A stretch of DNA of 64,000 nt, taken from contig NZ_FNAC01000004.1 of the NCBI RefSeq assembly GCF_900101705.1, forward strand, positions 62,001-126,000, written 5' to 3'. A program made the position numbers and the translations under genes. The notes beneath the pieces are model-generated. The model made no database searches and was not told the DNA's origin. It saw only the letters and a program-made list of their open reading frames with translations. The DNA is from Algoriphagus faecimaris. Its GTDB lineage: Bacteria; Bacteroidota; Bacteroidia; Cytophagales; Cyclobacteriaceae. This document shows positions 24,437 through 31,466 of the stretch, in pieces (within the stretch, counting starts at the first letter, position 1; each line of letters opens with the position of its first letter).

Positions 24437-25852
24437 TTAAGGCTTGAGATTCTCATCTCTATACTGGGCGATCAGCTTGTAGATGGCCTTTTGCTTCTGG
24501 AGCTCGGGCATTAACTCATACAACACTGTATGCCGATCAAAGTCCAAAGTTAAGGCATTTTCTAAAAATGTAAATGCTTCCTTGTATTTGCCCATTTTGA
24601 TCTGGTAAACGACCATGCGATAATAAAGCTCTGCTTCCTCAGGGAGCTCGTCTATTCCCTCCTGAATCACATCGATCGCTTCTTCAAATCGGTTTTGATC
24701 AAAGTATATCACCGAAAGATTCACATACGTTTCCATGATTCCCGGTTCGAGATTAATCGCTTCCTCGTAGGCCTCTGAGCTCGCCTGTAGGTTTCCAAGA
24801 TTAAACTCCGCATCAGCGAGTCCCACCCAGTAGTTGGGGTTTTCTTCGCTGAGCTTGAGTGCTTTCTTAAAATAATGGATGGCTTCAAAGAATTTACTCT
24901 TCTTTAGCATGCACATCCCCAGTCCAAACCAGGCATCGTCGTATTCTTCATCAAACTTGGCGGACTTCTTAAAATACTTGAAGGCATCGTCTATTTTGCC
25001 CAGTTTTTCATAGGCAGCTCCCATGTAGCAGCAGTTTTCCGCATTGGCTCCTTCGCAATTGATGGTATTTTGATAGGCTTCCAGTGCGAGTTCGTACTGA
25101 TTGGTATTCATCAGCGCATTGCCCAGATTGAAGTACGCTGAAGCAAAGGTGTCATCTATCAAAATGGCGTAATCATAGGCTTTGATCGCCTCCTCAAATC
25201 TTCCCAGCCGATTGTAAACCACCCCGAGATTATACCAAGCCCCTGCGCTGTAAGGATCCTGGTCGATAAATTCCTGATAAAATTCCAAGATTTCATCAAA
25301 ATTCCCTTCTTCTTCCGTAATCATAGCCAACTGGAAGAGGGCATCTTCGTGATTGATTTTGATTTTTACCGATTCTTTGAAATAGTGACTGGCTTTTTTA
25401 TTGTCGCCTTTGGCGCGAAATAGATTACCCAAGGAATAAAAAACCTCGGCTCTGTCATCGGCTAATGGGAGAAAATTTTCCAAAAGCTCGATTCCTTCCT
25501 GAGGATTTCCTGCCAAAATAAAAGCATTGGCCAGTGCAAGAATGATTTCCTCATTATTGGGAGAAATGGTATTGATACTTTCGAGTATTTCGAGTCCTTC
25601 TTCCAGCTCATCGTTGAAGATGAGGCATTGAGCTTTGAGCAATTTGATTTCTACAGAGAAGGGAAATTTCTCCAGTGCAAATTCGGCGGCCCGAAGCGCT
25701 TTTAGAAACTTCTGCTGATCAAAGTAAAACCGGATGATATCTTCCAGTTCTTCCTCATCAAAATAAAGGTCAAGATTAGACTTGAGGGAATTTTCGAAGC
25801 GTTCCACCAGCTTTTTGTCGTTTTCCCAATCGTGATCGTGATCTCCGGTCAT
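24437..25852 (-). CDS. Cytoplasmic TPR-repeat protein, 471 residues
   Basis: The protein consists almost entirely of about twelve 34-residue TPR units, for example ADDRAEVFYSLGNLFRAKG, SAGAWYNLGVVYNRLGRFEE and FASAYFNLGNALMNTNQYEL. It has no signal peptide and a highly acidic start (MTGDHDHDWENDKK), so it is likely a cytoplasmic scaffold. Related long TPR proteins are widespread in Bacteroidota without a fixed role. It sits 17 bases before phosphosulfolactate synthase and 132 after the epimerase gene in a same-strand run. Confidence 0.85.
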   Translation of the reverse strand: MTGDHDHDWENDKKLVERFENSLKSNLDLYFDEEELEDIIRFYFDQQKFLKALRAAEFALEKFPFSVEIKLLKAQCLIFNDELEEGLEILESINTISPNNEEIILALANAFILAGNPQEGIELLENFLPLADDRAEVFYSLGNLFRAKGDNKKASHYFKESVKIKINHEDALFQLAMITEEEGNFDEILEFYQEFIDQDPYSAGAWYNLGVVYNRLGRFEEAIKAYDYAILIDDTFASAYFNLGNALMNTNQYELALEAYQNTINCEGANAENCCYMGAAYEKLGKIDDAFKYFKKSAKFDEEYDDAWFGLGMCMLKKSKFFEAIHYFKKALKLSEENPNYWVGLADAEFNLGNLQASSEAYEEAINLEPGIMETYVNLSVIYFDQNRFEEAIDVIQEGIDELPEEAELYYRMVVYQIKMGKYKEAFTFLENALTLDFDRHTVLYELMPELQKQKAIYKLIAQYRDENLKP

Positions 25853-25984
25853 TCGCTTGCGTTAAGGTTAACTTAAGGTACCGAATAAATTTTATTCTTA
25901 AATCGGACAGTGCCAATTTTTTTTACCAAAAGGCTGTATAATTTTTATTCGGACTGTGGTTAACGAACCTTTTTCAAAATAAGT

Positions 25985-26935
25985 TTATTTGGCCCAAGAA
26001 AAGGTATCCTTTAGGCTTCGGTACTGAAAATTCAATATATTTTGGACTTTAGCATTAGTATAGTTGATTTTCTGGGAAGAAATCATCGCCGTTTTTTTGT
26101 TCAATGGATTTTTGCTGAGGCCAAGACCTCTCATTACACCTGCAAAAAGGACTGCCAGTTTTAGCATCCAAGGAGATGCGTGGACAGTGGGAGCTTTCTT
26201 CCCAAAACTTTCCGCCATTTGCTTAAAAAATTCCCGATAGGGAATCGATCCTGCACTGATAATAAATCGCTCTCCCCATTGATTTTTTTGATACAGCTGC
26301 TTGGTAAGAGCTACTGCGTCTCTGATATCTATATAATTCAAGTCACCGAGAGGATAGTAGCGGTTTTCTTCCAAAACATAATGGTATAAAGCAGTGCTAC
26401 TCCTGTCATCTGATACTTTCCCCAAAATCACCGAAGGGTTAACAATTAGCACATCCAACCCTTCCTGTTCTCCTCTCCAAACTTCCAGCTCAGCCCAATA
26501 TTTGGAAACAGCATAATCCGTATTTAGAGGTGACTCGGTCCATTTATAGTTTTCATCTAGCAGTTTTTGCTCTGAGCTCCGTCCGATAGCCGATACAGAA
26601 GAGACATGAATGAGTTTTTTTACCCCCACATTAAGCATGGCGTTGACCAGATTAGTGGTCCCTGTGACGTTGATTTCAAAAAGTGAGTCTTTATCCCTGG
26701 GGTCAAAAGATACTTTGCCTGCGGAGTGGATCACCAAGTCTGCATCCTGAAGTGCGGCTTCTAAGGACTCCATATCCGAGAGATCGCCTTCATGCCAGAT
26801 GACTGTGAGATCATTGGGAATCAGACGATCGGAAGACTCCGGCCTCTTGAGGCCATGAATCTCCCCAATATCCGAAAACTCCTTAGCCAAATAGCTACCA
26901 AAAAGTCCCGTGATGCCCGTGATGAGAATTTTCAT
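25985..26935 (-). CDS. NAD-dependent epimerase/dehydratase (extended SDR)
   Basis: The protein (316 residues) has the Rossmann opening MKILITGITGLFGSYLAKEF with the GxxGxxG motif, ADLVIHSAGKVSFDPRD, VSSVSAIG, and the catalytic YAVSK (Tyr about 141, Lys about 145). It resembles dihydroflavonol reductase-like and sugar epimerase SDRs acting on nucleotide sugars or lipids. It follows the CpsB-type phosphatase by 12 bases and rfbC before that, so a polysaccharide function is reasonable. The exact substrate is unknown. Confidence 0.85.
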   Translation of the reverse strand: MKILITGITGLFGSYLAKEFSDIGEIHGLKRPESSDRLIPNDLTVIWHEGDLSDMESLEAALQDADLVIHSAGKVSFDPRDKDSLFEINVTGTTNLVNAMLNVGVKKLIHVSSVSAIGRSSEQKLLDENYKWTESPLNTDYAVSKYWAELEVWRGEQEGLDVLIVNPSVILGKVSDDRSSTALYHYVLEENRYYPLGDLNYIDIRDAVALTKQLYQKNQWGERFIISAGSIPYREFFKQMAESFGKKAPTVHASPWMLKLAVLFAGVMRGLGLSKNPLNKKTAMISSQKINYTNAKVQNILNFQYRSLKDTFSWAK

Positions 26936-26947
26936 CCTATAGCAAGA

Positions 26948-27694
26948 TCAAAGGTCCGTGTTATTCCATTTTTGCTCTCGTATACGATCATAGACTTTGG
27001 TTTTGGGAAGCATTTCCAACATATCGAGATAACGGCTATTATGGCAGTCTGTTCCAAAAAACTGAACATTTCCCTTTTCCAAGAGCTGCTCTGCAAAGTC
27101 CTTTACCTGCTTAGAATAAAACCCGGTCAAGGAGAGTAAATTAATCTGTAGAATTACATTCCTATCAAGCAAATCCTGAAGAAAAGCTTTGTCCGCATGA
27201 AGGTATTGATAGCGCTCTGGATGTGCAAAAACGGGTTTATAGCCCGCCATTTCCAGATGAAAAAATATTTCCAACAACATCTGAGGTCGATTGATAAAGC
27301 CTGTCTCGACCAAGATGTACTGATCTCCAAAAGTCAGTAGTTTTTCGCCGTTTTTGACCTTATCCAGAAAGATTTCATCCATGTAGTACTCCGCCGCTGC
27401 ATCGATCTCAATGGGAATCCCCTCGTTTTTGACGGCTTTTCTTAGATCCTCAAGCCCCATTCCGATGATTTCGGGAGTATTTCGATAGTATTCCGACATG
27501 ATATGGGGGGTGGTAATCAATTTCTTCAGCCCATAGTCAGACAGCCTACGGATGAGTTGAAGTGATTCCTCCATGGATTTGGAGCCATCATCGATTCCCG
27601 GTATGAGATGCGAGTGCATATCCGCCTGGATCCAACTTAGATCTAGCGCTTCGATTTCCTCAGGTTTACGTTTAAATAGGTCTAAAATGCCCAT
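26948..27694 (-). CDS. CpsB/CapC-type PHP-domain protein (tyrosine phosphatase-like)
   Basis: The PHP metal site is intact: DMHSHLIPGIDDGSKSMEES at residues 25-44, the TTPHIMSEYYRNT segment, the PVFAHPERYQYL motif and FFGTDCHNSRYLDML. Proteins of this group dephosphorylate the tyrosine kinase that controls capsule or exopolysaccharide export. The ATG directly abuts the rfbC stop. No Wzc-like kinase is in the window. The N-terminal 20 residues resemble a short linker and there is no membrane segment. Confidence 0.88.
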   Translation of the reverse strand: MGILDLFKRKPEEIEALDLSWIQADMHSHLIPGIDDGSKSMEESLQLIRRLSDYGLKKLITTPHIMSEYYRNTPEIIGMGLEDLRKAVKNEGIPIEIDAAAEYYMDEIFLDKVKNGEKLLTFGDQYILVETGFINRPQMLLEIFFHLEMAGYKPVFAHPERYQYLHADKAFLQDLLDRNVILQINLLSLTGFYSKQVKDFAEQLLEKGNVQFFGTDCHNSRYLDMLEMLPKTKVYDRIREQKWNNTDL

Positions 27695-28249
27695 TTATAA
27701 TCCTCCTCCACTAGTTTCGGTAAATTCTTTTAAGCTTGGCCAAGATTGATCCTTGGCAGAAATAATCGCTTGCTCCACTTGCCAGTCGATTGCTAATTGA
27801 GGGTCATCCCATTTGATGCCTCCCTCGCTGGCTTGGTGATAATAATTGGAGCACTTGTAAGCAAATATAGCATCTTCTAGGACAGAAAAGCCATGAGCAA
27901 AGCCTGTTGGAATATAAAGAAGATTATTTTTTTCAGAATCCAGCATGGCAGCAAAAGATTGTCCATAAGTAGCTGATCCTTTGCGAAGGTCTACGGCGAC
28001 GTCCCATACTTTACCTTGAATGACGCGTACAAGTTTGGCTTGAGCATAAGGTGCTCGTTGAAAGTGCAGTCCTCTGACAGTGCCTTTCTGGGAGAAAGAC
28101 TGATTATCCTGTACCCAATCGTTTTCTACACCAAAGGACCGCAACCAATCTGCCCGAAAAGATTCGAAGAAATAACCTCGCTCATCTCTGAAAATTCTGG
28201 GTTGGATCTCGAGTACACCGGATAAAGCAGTTTCTGTGATTAGTGCCAT
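27695..28249 (-). CDS. rfbC: dTDP-4-dehydrorhamnose 3,5-epimerase
   Basis: RfbC epimerises carbons 3 and 5 of dTDP-4-keto-6-deoxyglucose in dTDP-rhamnose synthesis. I choose MALITETALSGVLEIQP at 28249; the frame reaches 28294 but the extra 15 residues are not conserved-looking. Cupin motifs are clear: RDERGYFFESFRADWL, TVRGLHFQ with the active-site histidine, KVWDVAVDLRKGSATYGQ and GFAHGFSVLEDAIFAYKCS. Length 184 is typical. The other rhamnose genes (rfbA, rfbB, rfbD) are absent, so it is an orphan leading a run with CpsB and an SDR. Confidence 0.93.
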   Translation of the reverse strand: MALITETALSGVLEIQPRIFRDERGYFFESFRADWLRSFGVENDWVQDNQSFSQKGTVRGLHFQRAPYAQAKLVRVIQGKVWDVAVDLRKGSATYGQSFAAMLDSEKNNLLYIPTGFAHGFSVLEDAIFAYKCSNYYHQASEGGIKWDDPQLAIDWQVEQAIISAKDQSWPSLKEFTETSGGGL

Positions 28250-28435
28250 GAAAGAATGGTTTTCTGGATTAATTTGTAAAATAACCACTAGCAATTACAC
28301 TATCCTAATCAATTATGAGGAAATATAACGAACTTTGTATCCTTCAGGTTGAGAATCAAGGCTTCAAGGATATCTTGAAAAAATGAAACTATTCTATTGA
28401 TTCTTACCTTCTGAGAATGAAACCAAAGCACTTCC

Positions 28436-29701
28436 ATGAGTAAATTTTCGCGAAAGCTCCAAAAATTACACGATACTGCACCCAAACAAGAAACTGCTGT
28501 CCTCGTCAGCCTGATCAGGCAAAATCAAAGCGAACAAGAAACAGCAGAGCACTTGGATGAATTGGCTTTTTTGACTGAAACTTTAGGGGTCAAGGCTGTC
28601 TATCGCTTCACCCAACGGATGGAAAAACCCGATATCCGGACTTTTGTAGGCAAGGGAAAACTGGAAGAAATCCTGGCCTATGTAGAGCATTTTGAAGTCG
28701 ATATGGTCATTTTTGACGACGACCTTTCCCCTTCACAAATGAAGAATCTAGAAAACGAACTCAAAGTCAAGGTCTATGATCGATCTCTGTTGATTTTGGA
28801 TATTTTTCTCAATCGGGCTCAAACTGCCCAAGCTAAAACACAAGTAGAACTAGCTCGATTCCAGTATTTGCTCCCCCGACTTACTCGGATGTGGACGCAC
28901 TTGGAGCGACAGCGAGGGGGTACCTCTACCCGTGGTGGTGCAGGTGAAAAGGAAATCGAAACCGATAAGCGAGACATCAGGAATAAAATTACCCTGCTCA
29001 AGCAAAAGTTAAGGGAAATCGAAAAACAAGGCGTCACCCAGCGAAAAGGCAGAAAAGGAATCGTCCGTGTGGCGCTAGTCGGATATACTAATGTCGGCAA
29101 AAGTACCCTAATGAACCTGATCACCAAAACTGATATTTTGGCTGAAAATAAATTGTTTGCCACAGTGGACTCCACGGTACGAAAAGTAGTCCTAGAAAAC
29201 ATCCCATTTTTGCTATCAGATACCGTGGGATTTATCCGCAAGCTCCCTACTCACCTGATCGAATCCTTTAAATCCACGCTCGATGAGATCCGCGAGGCTG
29301 ATCTGCTCGTGCATGTGGTGGATATTTCTCATCCTAATTTTGAAGATCACATCGGAGTAGTGACGGAGACGCTCCGGGAAATCAAAGCGGGCGATAAGCC
29401 AGTGCTTTTGGTTTTTAATAAAATCGATTTGGTAGAGACTATGCCCTCCGAGGAAAAGATCATGGAAATGTCCGAAATAGATCTCCAGGAGGCAGATTAT
29501 AAAGATTTTGATGCTTTGTCAGAAGCCTATGAAAAGAAGACTGGCCTCAAGCCTGTATTTATGGCTGCTGGATCTGGAGAGAATGTAGAAGAGTTTAGAA
29601 AGCGGCTGACCGAAGAAGTAAAAAAACAACATCTAAAAATTTATCCCCATTACCTAGAGGATCAGACGGTGATTTTTGAGGAAAAAGATCTAGATTCCTA
29701 A
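28436..29701 (+). CDS. hflX: Ribosome-associated GTPase HflX
   Basis: HflX binds the 50S subunit, splits stalled or hibernating ribosomes and hydrolyses GTP. The N-terminal HflX domain (FVGKGKLEEILAYVE) is followed by a coiled linker with GGAGEKEIETDKR and the G domain: VALVGYTNVGKSTLMN (about 213-228), LSDTVGFIRKLP, and VFNKIDLVE. The 421-residue length is normal. An imperfect palindrome (TTCAAG-GATAT-CTTGAA, 28363-28379) lies in the 186-base gap before it. A histidine kinase gene follows after 27 bases. Confidence 0.95.
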   Translation: MSKFSRKLQKLHDTAPKQETAVLVSLIRQNQSEQETAEHLDELAFLTETLGVKAVYRFTQRMEKPDIRTFVGKGKLEEILAYVEHFEVDMVIFDDDLSPSQMKNLENELKVKVYDRSLLILDIFLNRAQTAQAKTQVELARFQYLLPRLTRMWTHLERQRGGTSTRGGAGEKEIETDKRDIRNKITLLKQKLREIEKQGVTQRKGRKGIVRVALVGYTNVGKSTLMNLITKTDILAENKLFATVDSTVRKVVLENIPFLLSDTVGFIRKLPTHLIESFKSTLDEIREADLLVHVVDISHPNFEDHIGVVTETLREIKAGDKPVLLVFNKIDLVETMPSEEKIMEMSEIDLQEADYKDFDALSEAYEKKTGLKPVFMAAGSGENVEEFRKRLTEEVKKQHLKIYPHYLEDQTVIFEEKDLDS

Positions 29702-29728
29702 GCCGAAAATCACCATGCTACACTACTT

Positions 29729-30793
29729 ATGAATCCAAAAAGTAGCTTCTCGTATGAAAGGTTTTTTGACCTCACCCCAGACTTGGTCTGTGTCGCTGGC
29801 TATGATGGATATTTTAAAAAAATCAATCCCTCCGTTTGTCAATTATTGGAGTATTCGGAAGAAGAACTTTACAGCAGACCGATCAATGAGTTTATTCATC
29901 CAGAGGACCGGCCCATTACTCAGGTAAAGAGGAAAAATCTCCAAGCGGCCAAGCCCCTGATCAATTTTGAAAATCGCTACCTGACCAAATCCGGTAAAAC
30001 GGTCTGGCTTTCCTGGACTTCTTGGCCTATTCCTGATCAAGAGGTAGTTTTTGCCATAGCCAAAGAAGTCACACAAAAGAAAAAACTCGAAACCAAACGA
30101 GAAGACCTTTTGAAATCTCTCTCGGAAAAAAACGAAGAGCTTCGCCAACTTACCTACATCACGGCACATGATCTCAGAGCGCCAGTTTCCAGTATACTTT
30201 CAGTTTTTGAACTGCTTGATCTGGATAAAATCGAAGATCAGGAAACGGCTGATTTGATTCAATTAATCAAACGATCAACTCTTGGACTGAAAGAAAACCT
30301 CAACAAGTACCTCCATTTAATTGCCGAAAAAGACAATTCAAGCACAAAAGAGGAGCTACTCAACTTCTCAGAAGTATTTCATCAGGTCTTGGTAGCTATT
30401 CAGCCGCTCATCCAATCGTCTGAAGCAATCTTGGAGGCTGATTTTACACAATCTCCCGAAATCCATTACAATAGACTCTATCTGGAAAGTATATTTTTGA
30501 ACCTGATCAGCAATTCGATCAAGTACCGGCAAGAGGGAATTACTCCTCAGGTCAAAATTAAAACTGATCGGCTAAAAGGAAGAACAGTTCTTTCGGTAAA
30601 GGACAATGGGCAAGGAATGGACCTTGCTCAAGTGGAAGGGAAGTTATTTGGGAAAAATCAGACTTTTCATCAGCATCCAGACAGTAAAGGAATCGGTCTC
30701 TATCTTATTTCAAAGCATATATCCAGTGCCGGTGGGAAGATTCAGGTAGAGAGCGAAATTGGGAAGGGAAGCACGTTTACGATTACTTTTTGA
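29729..30793 (+). CDS. Cytoplasmic PAS-domain sensor histidine kinase
   Basis: The order is a PAS domain (about 8-118: PSVCQLLEYSEEELYSRPI, FIHPEDRPI), a short coiled coil, a HisKA helix with phospho-acceptor His147 (YITAHDLRAPVSS), and a HATPase domain with N box NLISNSIKYRQ, G1 box VKDNGQGMDL and G2 box GIGLYLISKHI. There is no membrane segment, so it senses an internal signal. No response regulator gene is adjacent, which makes it an orphan kinase. It is 27 bases after hflX and probably shares its transcript. Confidence 0.9.
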   Translation: MNPKSSFSYERFFDLTPDLVCVAGYDGYFKKINPSVCQLLEYSEEELYSRPINEFIHPEDRPITQVKRKNLQAAKPLINFENRYLTKSGKTVWLSWTSWPIPDQEVVFAIAKEVTQKKKLETKREDLLKSLSEKNEELRQLTYITAHDLRAPVSSILSVFELLDLDKIEDQETADLIQLIKRSTLGLKENLNKYLHLIAEKDNSSTKEELLNFSEVFHQVLVAIQPLIQSSEAILEADFTQSPEIHYNRLYLESIFLNLISNSIKYRQEGITPQVKIKTDRLKGRTVLSVKDNGQGMDLAQVEGKLFGKNQTFHQHPDSKGIGLYLISKHISSAGGKIQVESEIGKGSTFTITF

Positions 30794-30861
30794 AATAATG
30801 CTAGGAGTGGTTTTGAAAAGTAGATCGAAAGAAATGTTAGAGCTAGACGGATTGTAATTAT

Positions 30862-31375
30862 TTGCTTTACTTGGCAAGCCTAAACCTAGGGATCTTGAGG
30901 CATTTTCATTATATCAATAGAAAAAACGGATTACAAAAACTTGGCGGTATTCTGATCTTGGCCGGACTGATGGTGTTCACCATTCCTTTTTTTGTAGAAG
31001 TAGAGACTGCTTTTAGCAAAGTCTTGTTAGTAAGCGGGATTCCCTTAGCCTTAGGGGTAATTATTATTTCCACTTATGGTGGAGTTATCATAGATTTTGA
31101 AGCCCACAAACTAAAAAAAATATCATAGCATTTTTTGGATCAAGAGGGGAAAGTGGCAAAGTCTTCCAGAGATTGAAAATGCAGAATTGATTCACCAAAC
31201 CTACATTGAAACCAATACTCCAAACGGAATCAGCCCAACACTTTCATGGGAAGTAACTGTTTATAAATGCGTCTTACTGGTCAATAGGGAAAAATTTATG
31301 GTGTTTGATTATTCAAGGGAGAAGGACACGATAACAGCTTTGGAAATAATTCGAAATGGGTTTAAGCTGTCTTGA
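30862..31375 (+). pseudogene. Membrane protein gene split by a frameshift in an A8 run
   Basis: Two short frames read as one protein if a single A is removed from the run of eight A at 31113-31120. The first part (88 codons from a TTG) has two membrane helices (GGILILAGLMVFTIPFFVE and VLLVSGIPLALGVIIIS) then YGGVIIDFEAHKLKK. The second, read continuously from 31121, gives YHSIFWIKRGKWQSLPEIE and runs to 31375. The joint reads smoothly and resembles small Bacteroidota membrane proteins of about 170 residues. There is no ATG at the front. It may be a real decayed gene, a sequencing error, or transcription slippage. Confidence 0.6.
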
Positions 31376-31412
31376 GAACTTGCTTTCGCAAAAGAAAGAG
31401 TATTGTATAGAA

Positions 31413-31466
31413 AAAAGCCACAGATTAACGGATGAAAAATTCGTGAATCTGTGGCTTTTATCTTTT
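31413..31466. terminator. Two-way intrinsic terminator before the TonB receptor end
   Basis: AAAAGCCACAGATT (31413-31426) pairs perfectly with AATCTGTGGCTTTT (31446-31459), and T-rich sequence follows on both strands. It lies between the frameshifted gene and the convergent receptor gene. Confidence 0.75.
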
